Assembly: GCA_021413825.1 (NCBI GenBank)
Contig: JAIOPQ010000020.1
Span: 1-38,359, forward strand
Direction of reading: 5' to 3'
DNA from: Spirochaetia bacterium
GTDB lineage: Bacteria; Spirochaetota; Leptospiria; Leptospirales; Leptonemataceae
Length of the DNA: 38,359 bases
Shown: one piece after another, positions 24,080 through 31,573 of the stretch
How positions within the stretch are numbered: position 1 is the first letter of the stretch
Layout of the letters: each line of letters starts with the position of its first letter
Made by a program: the position numbers and the translations under genes
The notes under the pieces: generated by a model
Database searches by the model: none
Seen by the model: only the letters and a program-made list of their open reading frames with translations
What the model was told of the DNA's origin: nothing

Positions 24080-25006
24080 ATGAAAAAAGCAATGCTTGGT
24101 CTTGCTGCATTCTTTGTATGCTCGACTGTATTTGCCGGGGGCGGGGGCTCTTCTTCCAAACCCTTGCAGGGTATGTATCCAATCGTACTTTCGCACGGTC
24201 TATTTGGTTGGGGGGATTCTGATCCAAATGGTCTTATCAATATTGCAAAATATTGGGGCGGGATGGACGACTATCTGCGCTCGCAAGGAGCCACTGTCTA
24301 TGCTCCACAAAAGAGCGCAGCCAATTCCAATGAAGTTCGTGGACAGGAACTGAAAGACAAGATTCTCTATTGGATGGCGGCTAACGGTTACACTGGAAAG
24401 GTTCACATTGTGGGCCACTCACAGGGAACCCTGGATAGTCGTTACATGATTTCAAATCTTGGAATGGGAAGCAAAGTTTCTACGTATACCTCGCTGGCCG
24501 GTGTGCATCGTGGAAGCCCAATCGCTGATCTTGTGAAAGCTGTGATTCCTGACTGGTTGAAACCATCTGTGTCCGCAGTCCTTGGAGTTATGGTTCAACT
24601 CGTATGGGGTGGCGGAAATCAAAACGCGCTTGGCGCGCTAAATTCGCTTACAACGGATGGGATGGCTGCGTTCAATACATACACACCGAACAATGCGACT
24701 GTTAAGTACTTTTCTTATTCAGCTCACATGACCTTTCCTGATTTGATTCAACATCCATTGATGGCGATTCTTCAGCCAATCAATGCAATTGGTGGAGTTA
24801 TCAAAGGTCTTGGTGCTGCAAACGATGGACTTGTCCCGGTTGAATCCGCCAAATGGGGAAATTATCGTGGAGAGCCTTCGTATGGACTTTTCACCACGGG
24901 ACTTGATCATTTGCAGATTGCAAATACTCTATGGAGTGGTCAGGCCTGGTTTGATGTGGAAGGATTCTTTCTTAAGTTTGCTACAGAAGCCAAAACCAAT
25001 CAGTGA
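24080..25006 (+). CDS. Secreted triacylglycerol lipase, family I (Pseudomonas-like)
   Basis: A 308-residue protein. A signal peptide KKAMLGLAAFFVCSTVFAGG precedes a low-complexity Gly/Ser patch. The lipase core starts GMYPIVLSHGLFGWGD, has the oxyanion His-Gly (HG), and the nucleophile elbow HIVGHSQGTLDSRYM with Ser114. The acid is Asp249 in GAANDGLVP and the general base His277 in GLDHLQIAN, matching the order of family I.1/I.2 lipases. It hydrolyses triacylglycerols or esters outside the cell. No foldase gene (lif) is nearby. GAGGGAG, 7 bases upstream, fixes the ATG at 24080; the longer frame upstream is not needed. Confidence 0.93.
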   Translation: MKKAMLGLAAFFVCSTVFAGGGGSSSKPLQGMYPIVLSHGLFGWGDSDPNGLINIAKYWGGMDDYLRSQGATVYAPQKSAANSNEVRGQELKDKILYWMAANGYTGKVHIVGHSQGTLDSRYMISNLGMGSKVSTYTSLAGVHRGSPIADLVKAVIPDWLKPSVSAVLGVMVQLVWGGGNQNALGALNSLTTDGMAAFNTYTPNNATVKYFSYSAHMTFPDLIQHPLMAILQPINAIGGVIKGLGAANDGLVPVESAKWGNYRGEPSYGLFTTGLDHLQIANTLWSGQAWFDVEGFFLKFATEAKTNQ

Positions 25007-25033
25007 TGAATCAGAATCTCTGATCAGCAGATC

Positions 25034-25076
25034 AGGCGTTAGGGCCGCAGAAGCGACTAACGTCTGGTCTCTTTTT
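25034..25076 (+). terminator. Likely rho-independent terminator of the lipase gene
   Basis: AGGCGTTAG at 25034-25042 pairs with CTAACGTCT at 25057-25065 (9 bases, one G-T), and TCTTTTTCT follows shortly. A smaller stem CTGATC/GATCAG lies just before it (25020-25035). The terminator overlaps the stop of the convergent lipoprotein gene. Confidence 0.5.
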
Positions 25077-25272
25077 CTGTTGGAACGCAGAATCCGGTAG
25101 CGTCCGGATACTTGTTTTCGATTCTACACTCCTGGCCTTGATCGCAGCGCAGAGCAGCGATTCCCCCGCATACCCTCTGTGTTTGCGGGTTTTTTGACGC
25201 GGTTTCACATCCAAATCCTGATAGCGTGCAGATCAGCAGAAAGATTCCAATTTTGAATTTCATAGCTCTCAT
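25057..25272 (-). CDS. Small Cys-rich lipoprotein
   Basis: A 71-residue product with signal peptide KFKIGIFLLICTLSGFGC and lipidation Cys. The mature 50 residues hold CGGIAALRCDQGQEC and a final FCVP. The CGGIA-x-x-C-x-x-G pattern is shared with short Cys-rich domains found in bacterial lipoproteins next to Kazal-like repeats. Four Cys in this segment suggest disulfides. The ATG at 25272 overlaps the crcB stop in an ATGA junction; an in-frame ATG at 25263 is also possible. Last gene of the hydrolase-crcB operon. Function unknown. Confidence 0.72.
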   Translation of the reverse strand: MRAMKFKIGIFLLICTLSGFGCETASKNPQTQRVCGGIAALRCDQGQECRIENKYPDATGFCVPTEKETRR

Positions 25273-25637
25273 ATTTGTCCCAGTTGCCGGCCCAGTAGGA
25301 AAAGTAAGAATCCGACAACGACATTTGTCCCAACATAGATCAGCAGGGCTGGCCAGCGTTCGGCTTCGTAGAGTACAAACGATTCGTAACAGAGTGAACT
25401 GAATGTGGTTAGTCCGCCAAGGAAGCCAACCAGGACCATTTCGCGATACGGGGATCCAAGCAAATTGCGATCGATGAAAATCAAAGTTAGAAGCCCTATC
25501 AGAAAAGCACCCAGTGTGTTGGCGATCATCGTGCCCAGAGGAAATCCAGGATAGATCGTCACCGTCCAGCGACCCAGACCAAATCGTAAGAGCGATCCAA
25601 GTCCACCGCCCAGGAATACCAACAATGCCGAAGCCAT
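25269..25637 (-). CDS. crcB: Fluoride ion channel CrcB/Fluc
   Basis: A 122-residue, four-helix membrane protein: GGGLGSLLRFGLGRW at the start, PLGTMIANTLGAFLIGLLT with the conserved Asn, and VGFLGGLTTFSSLCYE with the Thr-Phe-Ser-Ser motif that lines the pore. As a dual-topology dimer it lets fluoride out of the cytoplasm. It starts 30 bases after the alpha/beta hydrolase stop. I searched by eye for a fluoride riboswitch upstream of the operon and saw none. Its neighbour upstream carries an Asp nucleophile, as dehalogenases do, which is noted separately. Confidence 0.95.
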   Translation of the reverse strand: MASALLVFLGGGLGSLLRFGLGRWTVTIYPGFPLGTMIANTLGAFLIGLLTLIFIDRNLLGSPYREMVLVGFLGGLTTFSSLCYESFVLYEAERWPALLIYVGTNVVVGFLLFLLGRQLGQI

Positions 25638-25667
25638 GGTTTCATTCCTGGGAAGCGATTCTTCGAG

Positions 25668-26399
25668 TCAATGCAATGTTTCGGAGAACTCTTTGATCGC
25701 AGTTGCAACCTGATCGTGTCGTTCAACGTATGCCAGGAATTTAGATTGAGGAATTGTGGTAAGGACCGGTGGAATTGCAAACTGAGCGATTGTGCTATGT
25801 TCGAGCAGAGGCGTTATCATCGTTGAAACAAACTCCCGATCAATGCAATCTGAATCGTGGAAGCATCCACCATATCCCATTGACGATTTTATGAACCACG
25901 ATTGCCCCAGAAGAGTCCGTAAGACACTTTTTGAGCCAGGAAATCGCAGAAACTTCTGATAGAATCCAATCCACGGTGGGCGGTGCCCTGGTATCTCCGT
26001 GTTCAAAAGTGCGAGGGCCGTCATATCCGTTTCTGGTTCGAGCGCAACAAGTCTTGCCATGGTAGCGCCCGTGTCGTGGGCAACGCAGAGATAGGGCGAT
26101 CGTATGATGTCTTTTGCAAAACACTGGAGGAACCGTGCCTGGCCATGAAACGTAAAATCAGTTTTGGAATGGAAATTGGACTCTCCCATACCAGGCAGAT
26201 CAGGAGCAAAACAAGTGAACGATTTTCCGAGCACAAACATGAGTGCTTCAAAGCTACCGCTGTGAAATGGCCAGCCATGGACAAGAAGTAGCGGTTTTCC
26301 TGATCCGAACTTTCGATAGAGGATGGAGTGCCCCTCCCAGTTGAAGCGGATCGTCTGAATTTTTGATTCTAGTGTCTTCACTGTTCTATTGTGCCACAC
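25668..26399 (-). CDS. Alpha/beta hydrolase with Asp nucleophile, probably inactive through internal loss
   Basis: A 243-residue protein. The start has LLLVHGWPFHSGSFEALMF, DLPGMGESNF and LCVAHDTGATMARLVALE, where Asp109 is in the nucleophile elbow position, as in epoxide hydrolases and haloalkane dehalogenases. LLNTEIPGHRPPWIGFY and SSMGYGGCFHDSDCID match a group of about 290 residues. After PLLEHSTIA (198-205) the chain jumps to QFAIPPVLTTIPQSKFLAYV, which aligns with the family's C-terminal end. About 45-50 residues, holding the WGEDD strand and acid, are missing in frame, and the usual catalytic His is Tyr224. It is therefore probably a broken gene that remains open. The start could also be GTG 26381. 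Confidence 0.78.
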   Translation of the reverse strand: MWHNRTVKTLESKIQTIRFNWEGHSILYRKFGSGKPLLLVHGWPFHSGSFEALMFVLGKSFTCFAPDLPGMGESNFHSKTDFTFHGQARFLQCFAKDIIRSPYLCVAHDTGATMARLVALEPETDMTALALLNTEIPGHRPPWIGFYQKFLRFPGSKSVLRTLLGQSWFIKSSMGYGGCFHDSDCIDREFVSTMITPLLEHSTIAQFAIPPVLTTIPQSKFLAYVERHDQVATAIKEFSETLH

Positions 26400-26409
26400 G
26401 TTTCCAATT

Positions 26410-26428
26410 GCATATTGTAAGAATATGC
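26410..26428. promoter_or_regulatory. GCATATT-GTAAG-AATATGC inverted repeat in divergent region
   Basis: Two 7-base arms with a 5-base spacer lie between the hydrolase and AraC genes, followed by a T8 run at 26439-26447 on the plus strand. It fits an operator for the nearby AraC regulator, or a terminator for transcription arriving from the left. Neither is shown. Confidence 0.35.
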
Positions 26429-26481
26429 TATTGCAGTATTTTTTTTAAGACGGGAGAATACCCCGTATTTATTCGGGTGTA

Positions 26482-27282
26482 ATGAGTCGGGACACGATTT
26501 GCATCTGGAGGGGCCGAGCCCTCTTCCTGGGCCAGCTGCCCGCAGCTGAGCCACATCTGCATTCTGCTGCAGCAGTTTGCGTAGGACTGGAATCGGCCCT
26601 GCGCGTTCAGGAGGACGATGAATGGCGCGAATGCAGATCTGCGCTTATTCCGCATAACGTATGGCATAACCTGGTTTGCGATGGCCCGTGTGCCGTATTG
26701 TTTATGGATCCGGATGCAAGCGGATACGAAAAACTCAGCGAATCCAATGGGGCTTTGGCAGGCTGTTCGTTCGACATTCGCCAGACTGAAGCGCTCCAAT
26801 CCATATTCAAGTCCATCCAGAACGATGACTCCGCGATTTCTGATGCACTCGCCAGAATTGATCGCGTAACGTTTCGTTCGCCAGAGACCGGCCAGTTCCC
26901 ACAGGATGAACGACTGCGGCGCGTAATTGAGTATATGCTTGAAACGAACCTTGAGTCCAATCCACCAGTTGAAGAATTGTGTTCCATTTCTGATCTCTCA
27001 GAATCGCGCTTACAGCATCTCTTCAAGGAGACGCTTGGAATCTCGATTCGAAAATTCCGCATCTGGTTTCGCCTCAAAGCTGCTGCAATCCTGTTGAAAG
27101 AGGGGTCTGACTTTACGCAGGCTGCGCTGGGTGCCGGATTCTACGATGCAGCGCATCTGTCACATTGCTTTCGCGATACATTTGGCTTTGCGCCTTCGGC
27201 AATTTTTAAGGGGCAACGCGAGGTTCGCTGGCACATCCAGGATGAACTGGAAACTAAACAGTTACTGAATCTATCCCGCTGA
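26482..27282 (+). CDS. AraC-family transcriptional regulator with cupin-like sensor part
   Basis: A 266-residue protein. The N-terminal part (HLHSAAAVCVGLESALRVQE, ALIPHNVWHNL, VLFMDPDASGYEKL) has the pattern of an AraC sensor domain with a cupin-like fold. The C-terminal double helix-turn-helix is VEELCSISDLSESRLQHLFK then FTQAALGAGFYDAAHLSHCF and GFAPSAIFKG. It is divergent from the alpha/beta hydrolase-crcB operon and is a likely regulator of it. An inverted repeat lies in the shared 82-base region. The DinB-like gene 50 bases downstream may be cotranscribed. Confidence 0.9.
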   Translation: MSRDTICIWRGRALFLGQLPAAEPHLHSAAAVCVGLESALRVQEDDEWRECRSALIPHNVWHNLVCDGPCAVLFMDPDASGYEKLSESNGALAGCSFDIRQTEALQSIFKSIQNDDSAISDALARIDRVTFRSPETGQFPQDERLRRVIEYMLETNLESNPPVEELCSISDLSESRLQHLFKETLGISIRKFRIWFRLKAAAILLKEGSDFTQAALGAGFYDAAHLSHCFRDTFGFAPSAIFKGQREVRWHIQDELETKQLLNLSR

Positions 27283-27335
27283 ACCAGCAACGATTCCTGC
27301 TTGCCTTTGGTACGACTTGCGTGGGTTGCTGTGCA

Positions 27336-27863
27336 ATGCAGCTGCTACGAGTTCAACCCTATGTTCGCTCCTTAGAAATTTCGCAGGCCATGATTGAAGC
27401 AGGGGTTGCCGCCATTGAACGCTTTCCGGAAGAGCTTGCACAAACTTTGAGTCGTTTAAACGCGGAACAAATCGCAACAAAAACTCTGCCCGGGAAATGG
27501 ACAGTATCGCAGGTCGTCCACCACACAGCTGATAGCCATATGAACGCATTTATTCGCTGCAAGCTCGCGCTGACGGAAGATGTACCTACAATCAAACCCT
27601 ATGAGGAAGCGGATTGGGCGCAGCGCGTCGATGCAGGAACCGAAACGCCAGCGCGCCTGTCCCTTGAATTACTAACAGCTTTGCATGGGCGCTGGACAAA
27701 ACTTTTGAAATCTCTGCAGCCGGATGAATGGAAGCGAGGATATTTTCACCCGGGCGAAAAGCGCGAATTTCTACTGGAAGAAGTTGTGTGTCTGTACGCC
27801 TGGCATGGAAGGAATCATCTGGCACATATCCATGAGTTGATGCAGGCCAAAGGCTGGGGTTGA
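27336..27863 (+). CDS. DinB/YfiT-family metal-dependent protein (BstA-like)
   Basis: A 175-residue, four-helix protein. KWTVSQVVHHTADSHMNAFI and YAWHGRNHLAHIHELMQ carry the His triad of DinB/YfiT proteins, which binds zinc or nickel. The middle reads LALTEDVPTIKPYEEADWAQ, a YfiT hallmark. Family members are thiol S-transferases (bacillithiol or similar) or metal hydrolases. The thiol used here is unknown. The ATG at 27336 is chosen over the GTG at 27321. The start LEISQAMIEAGVAAIERFP aligns with the family's EITPEQR-type helix, so it appears complete. Convergent with ribF 11 bases on. Confidence 0.9.
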   Translation: MQLLRVQPYVRSLEISQAMIEAGVAAIERFPEELAQTLSRLNAEQIATKTLPGKWTVSQVVHHTADSHMNAFIRCKLALTEDVPTIKPYEEADWAQRVDAGTETPARLSLELLTALHGRWTKLLKSLQPDEWKRGYFHPGEKREFLLEEVVCLYAWHGRNHLAHIHELMQAKGWG

Positions 27864-27874
27864 CAGTTCCCAGT

Positions 27875-28795
27875 TCAGAGCTTTTCTTTCAGAGTGACTT
27901 CACGATCTTTATGAAGTTGCGCGATCAATGCTTCCATTGAATCAAATTTGACTTCATCGCGGATGCGCTTACGAAAATGGATGCGCAGTTGTTCGCCGTA
28001 GAGGTCTGCATTGAAGTCCAGGAGATTTGCTTCGATTGTCAGTTGCCTTCCGTCAAATGTTGGGTTGGTTCCGATGTTTACCATGGCGCGATACGATCGA
28101 CCTCCCCATTCTGCGCGGGCTGTATAAACACCCTGCATAGGTAGGACCTTGCTACGCGGTACTTCAAGGTTAGCTGTAGGAAATCCCATTTCTCTGCCGC
28201 GCTGAAATCCGCGCACAACCAGGCCTGTTATAAAATAATCGTGGCCCAGGAGTTTGGCTGCTGTTTCCATTTGTCCGTTGGCCAGACTGTTTCGGATTTG
28301 GGAGCTGGAAATAACCAGTCCTGATCTGCGAACTGCTTTGACACGATCCACTGAGTAGTTGTAGCGCCTGGACATTTTCTTTAGAAATGCAAAGTCTCCT
28401 TTGCGACCGCGGCCAAAGCACTGATCATATCCAATTACAATGTGACTTGCTTTGAGTTTTCCAAGTAGGATCTCTTTCAAATAACGAAGGGCCGTCATTC
28501 GCGCAAGCTCCGGGGTAAAAGGCAAAAATACAACTGCGTCCAGGGGATAGGACTGGAAGAGCGCAAGTTTCTCTTCGTATGTGAATAGCTCATAGGTTTC
28601 CGCACTCTTGCGTTTTCCTAGCACAAGATCAGGGTGCGGATGATAGGTTAAAAGCACCCTGGCATCGACTCGCTTTTTTAGTAACTTATGGATGAGGGCT
28701 TGATGGCCCTTGTGCAGCCCATCGAATACACCAGGGGTTACGGCACAGGATTTCCAGGGAGCCTCGAAATTTTCTATATCATGGATGATATGCAA
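27875..28795 (-). CDS. ribF: Bifunctional riboflavin kinase/FAD synthetase
   Basis: A 306-residue protein. FAD synthetase half: TPGVFDGLHKGHQALIHKL with the nucleotidyltransferase HxGH variant (GLHKGH), and VIGYDQCFGRGRKGDFAFL with the GYDxxFG motif. A ssSQIRNSLANG loop follows. Riboflavin kinase half: GFQRGREMGFPTANLEVPR (GRxxGFPTAN), VYTARAEWGGRSYRAMVNIG and NPTF. It makes FMN, then FAD. Its length and motif order are normal. It is single on the minus strand. AGGAG, 10 bases upstream, supports the ATG. Confidence 0.96.
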   Translation of the reverse strand: MHIIHDIENFEAPWKSCAVTPGVFDGLHKGHQALIHKLLKKRVDARVLLTYHPHPDLVLGKRKSAETYELFTYEEKLALFQSYPLDAVVFLPFTPELARMTALRYLKEILLGKLKASHIVIGYDQCFGRGRKGDFAFLKKMSRRYNYSVDRVKAVRRSGLVISSSQIRNSLANGQMETAAKLLGHDYFITGLVVRGFQRGREMGFPTANLEVPRSKVLPMQGVYTARAEWGGRSYRAMVNIGTNPTFDGRQLTIEANLLDFNADLYGEQLRIHFRKRIRDEVKFDSMEALIAQLHKDREVTLKEKL

Positions 28796-28984
28796 AATGC
28801 GCTCCTGCGGTCCGCGTTGTCATAGCCGGAAAGCGCAAGCGGGCCTGCCCCTCGATCGCATTTGCGCGGTTTCGGATCGATCTTCAGGGTGATACTCCAT
28901 TCTATGTGATGAATATGCATCATGAGTGGTCCTTGCTTTGCCGAAAAGATGAACATGTGCCATTTGCGGCCAGTTCTATTTAGC

Positions 28985-29605
28985 ATGATGGTTCAAAAAC
29001 TCCGTATTCCATTCGTAATTCTGATTCTGCTTGCTCCTGGCCTGCTTGAACCAGGCGAATCAACGGAGCCCCGTGAAGTCAACTTTGGTCATGAATCCAG
29101 GTATGGTCGATTCTTTCCATACAATGAACTGGCAAGCTGGGCCAGCGCGCGCAATCTGGTTGTGCTCCGGGATTGCCCTTTGCGCGAGATCCAGGACGAT
29201 GAGGCAGAAATCATTCCTACGGAAGGGATGGAATTTACTCTCTCAGCCCCTGAGGGTGAGCAGGTTTTCCTGTATCTTGATCTGGTAACCTTCCGGCCAG
29301 CTGCGGCGTATAATCCTCTAATGGATGGGATTCATTGTATTCCAGGTGAAGATCGTGTAACAATGGAGAGTGGTCAGGTTCAGGATGTTAAGCAGGTTCG
29401 CTGGCTTACAGTGAACGTAAATGAGCATGAACTCCATACTGTTTATGTTGGCGGAGAAACCTATCTCAGATCGCCTCTTGTCGTACCCGTGCCGCGAGAG
29501 TTTGTTAAGCGTGGCGTAGTGAATGTCAGGCTCCAGGTTTCTCCCGGAGAAGGATTTTTTGCAATCTGGGACAGCTTTGTGAGTCGCTCAAGCGGCCAGC
29601 ACTGA
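28985..29605 (+). CDS. Exported protein of unknown function
   Basis: A 206-residue protein from ATG ATG at 28985/28988. Signal peptide VQKLRIPFVILILLAPGLLE. The mature part has beta-type stretches (FLYLDLVTFRPAAAYNP, WLTVNVNEHELHTVYVGGET, SPLVVPVPREFVKRGVVNVRL) that fit a jelly-roll or Ig-like fold. I do not recognise the family. An upstream in-frame start at 28922 would give an odd, hydrophilic N-terminus. It is convergent with the STAS gene. The 189 bases before it hold no other gene that I can support. Confidence 0.6.
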   Translation: MMVQKLRIPFVILILLAPGLLEPGESTEPREVNFGHESRYGRFFPYNELASWASARNLVVLRDCPLREIQDDEAEIIPTEGMEFTLSAPEGEQVFLYLDLVTFRPAAAYNPLMDGIHCIPGEDRVTMESGQVQDVKQVRWLTVNVNEHELHTVYVGGETYLRSPLVVPVPREFVKRGVVNVRLQVSPGEGFFAIWDSFVSRSSGQH

Positions 29606-29625
29606 CTGTCCGTTTTAAAAGCCAG

Positions 29626-29967
29626 TTACATTGGGTAACGTTTTTTTAGCTCTTCCCCGTTGAGGATTTCAAAGTACGAGATCAAACCGCTTACGCGAAA
29701 TACCTTTTCAATAGGTGGCTTGAGGTTTGCCACGATTAGCTTGCCGCTCAGTCCCTGGACATAATTCAGAGCTTTGATCACAATGCCGATTCCGCTTGAA
29801 TCGATGTAAGTTAGCTTTTCCATATCAAGAATTACAGTTGTGCCTTTTGCTTTTACGTTTTCTTCCAGGGATGCTTTCAGATCAAGTGACGTGTAGATGT
29901 CGAGGCTTCCTTCCAGCTCAAACAGGCTAACTTGATTGCTGCTTTTTAACTTAATCTGCATCGGCAT
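29626..29967 (-). CDS. STAS-domain anti-sigma factor antagonist
   Basis: A 113-residue, single STAS domain: MQIKLKSSNQVSLFELEGSL at the start, IYTSLDLKASLEENVKAKGT, then TTVILDMEKLTYIDSSGIGI with the DSSG phosphorylation loop (Asp56, Ser57/Ser58), and VFRVSGLISYFEI. In partner switching such a protein frees a sigma factor or effector when its Ser is unphosphorylated. ATG 29967 is used; the frame runs on to 30096 but that part is not STAS. It is divergent from the gene at 30097. A cognate HATPase could be the protein at 18193-18942, unproven. Confidence 0.93.
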   Translation of the reverse strand: MPMQIKLKSSNQVSLFELEGSLDIYTSLDLKASLEENVKAKGTTVILDMEKLTYIDSSGIGIVIKALNYVQGLSGKLIVANLKPPIEKVFRVSGLISYFEILNGEELKKRYPM

Positions 29968-30096
29968 AAAGGCGATATTCCACGTCCGTCTCAACCAATC
30001 AATGAAAAAAAGTAACCCTTTGGAGCTAGAAATCCCCCGGCGCATATAAGATTGCCGGTTCCGCGGCCGAAAGTATACTAGAACCAGGTGAATCAT

Positions 30097-30873
30097 ATGA
30101 AAGCAACCAGCGTATTCGCTCTCCTTGTACTGGCAGTGCCTTTGTCGCTGTCGGCCATCAACGAATTTACAGCCACGCCCAAGGCGACTAAAGAAGAGGA
30201 GGCCGCATACAAGGACCTTGTACGTCAGATTGCTGAAACCCAGCGAGACATTGAAGCCTACTTCGTAGATTTGAAAGAACGCCAGCGCATTGTTCAGGAC
30301 AAAGACGCAAACGGCAAACCAATCGGGCCATCCTATTCGGAATTTGAAATTACTTCAGAAGTGCAGACCTATTACGGGCAGCGCGATCGTTACGTTTACA
30401 CTGAACGAGTGCGCCTTGAATGGGACATCAAGTCAGGCCAGGGTGGCGAAGCTTCCGCAAATATTAAGGGCTTCAACGTTTCACAGCGTCGGGGTCGTGT
30501 TGGCCAGAGTTATGTGCTCAAACGCAGAATCACCGCTGACGTTCTTCCGCAGGCGCCCAACGGAGCCAATGCATTGCCTTTGAACCTGGTTGTGAACGAA
30601 CTACTCGATTCTGGAAAGGGTTTGTTCCTGAATTTCAGATTCCCTGATGCTGACGTAGTGCGCGATAAAGACGAAGTAATCGAAATTGACGGAATCAAAA
30701 AAGAGATTCATGTAATCTACGTGCGTTCACATTCAGAAAAAATGCGTTTGCTGCGCGAGTACCGCGACGTGTTAAAACTTACCTGGCGTCGGGTTGACTG
30801 GGAGATCCGTTCAGGTCGCGCAAGAAATGAAATGGAAATGCAACGCATCCTGCGTAAGCAGGTTGATTACTGA
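30097..30873 (+). CDS. Exported helical protein of unknown function
   Basis: A 258-residue protein with signal peptide KATSVFALLVLAVPLSLSA. The mature region starts with a long, charged helix (KATKEEEAAYKDLVRQIAET and QRDIEAYFVDLKERQRIVQD), probably coiled coil, followed by beta-type stretches (ITSEVQTYYGQRDRYVYTE, NLVVNELLDSGKGLFLNF), and ends with a basic helix (WEIRSGRARNEMEMQRILRK). No family recognised; it may be a lineage-specific envelope protein. The ATG at 30097 is 9 bases inside the open frame, with GGTG before it. A hairpin follows the stop (30890). Confidence 0.62.
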   Translation: MKATSVFALLVLAVPLSLSAINEFTATPKATKEEEAAYKDLVRQIAETQRDIEAYFVDLKERQRIVQDKDANGKPIGPSYSEFEITSEVQTYYGQRDRYVYTERVRLEWDIKSGQGGEASANIKGFNVSQRRGRVGQSYVLKRRITADVLPQAPNGANALPLNLVVNELLDSGKGLFLNFRFPDADVVRDKDEVIEIDGIKKEIHVIYVRSHSEKMRLLREYRDVLKLTWRRVDWEIRSGRARNEMEMQRILRKQVDY

Positions 30874-30889
30874 TCCTTAAAATACTTGT

Positions 30890-30911
30890 CCGGTCAGCAG
30901 ACGCTGACTGG
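30890..30911. repeat. Hairpin upstream of the J-protein gene
   Basis: CCGGTCAGC and GCTGACTGG pair over 9 bases (one G-T) with an AGAC loop. It lies 16 bases after the stop of the preceding gene and 8 bases before the GTG of the J-protein. It is a possible terminator without a U-run, or a leader element. Confidence 0.35.
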
Positions 30912-30919
30912 AGTGTATT

Positions 30920-31573
30920 GTGTCCAGAGGGGTCTTCATCGATCACTACGCCGCCCTTGATCTCAAGCCGGGCGCACCTCCAGAGGAAGTGCGTCGCGCA
31001 TTCCGCAAACTAGCAAAGACACATCATCCGGATAAGAATGGTGGCGACGCTTTAAAATTTCACGAACTCTATACAGCTTACAAGCTTCTTACGGAACCAA
31101 TCAGCAGAGTTTCATATGATAAGCAATACATACTATTCAAGCGGGCGGAACTCTGGAATGCACGCAGAAAATCCATTCCTGTTTCAAGAATGGTAATACC
31201 GACTACCGTTGCTGCACTTGCAAGGCGTGGGTTGCTTCGCCCAAAGTTTCGTGGAAAGGATCGTAGATTTCATCTCAAAGTCGACTACGACATGGAATTA
31301 CCCCTTCTGCCTGAAGAATTCCAGATGCCACTTCTTGTCCCGGTTCCTGTTACAATTCGAAACCTCTGCCCTGAATGCCTTGGGAGCGATTCACATTGCG
31401 GCGTTTGCGGGGGGAAGGGATCTTACAAAAGCGGTGGCGTATTCAAGCTGCATCTGGACGGTGGACTGACACACGGCCAGGTGCTTGAAATCAGTTTACA
31501 TGGTATGCGCCCCGCACCGGCCAGCTACTACAAGAAACGCAAAATCAGAATCAAGATTACAAAGGCATCATGA
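30920..31573 (+). CDS. DnaJ-like co-chaperone with a half-size zinc centre
   Basis: A 217-residue protein from GTG 30920. J-domain: IDHYAALDLKPGAPPEEVRR, HPD at 36-38 (HHPDKN) and FHELYTAYKLLTEP, so it can stimulate a DnaK ATPase. The middle is basic. CPECLGSDSHCGVCGGKG gives two CxxC pairs, half of the four in DnaJ. The end has GLTHGQVLEISLHGMRPAPA, resembling a DnaJ C-terminal substrate strand. There is no Gly/Phe linker and only one peptide-binding lobe is visible. It overlaps nagZ by an ATGA junction. It may be a specialised J-protein. Confidence 0.87.
   Translation: MSRGVFIDHYAALDLKPGAPPEEVRRAFRKLAKTHHPDKNGGDALKFHELYTAYKLLTEPISRVSYDKQYILFKRAELWNARRKSIPVSRMVIPTTVAALARRGLLRPKFRGKDRRFHLKVDYDMELPLLPEEFQMPLLVPVPVTIRNLCPECLGSDSHCGVCGGKGSYKSGGVFKLHLDGGLTHGQVLEISLHGMRPAPASYYKKRKIRIKITKAS

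Noticed and set aside
26607..27077. 156-residue minus-strand frame inside the AraC gene
   Set aside because: Shadow frame with a Ser/Arg-rich composition typical of antisense reading.
29967..30096. N-terminal extension of the STAS frame
   Set aside because: Basic, non-conserved sequence overlapping the divergent promoter; the STAS domain starts right after ATG 29967.
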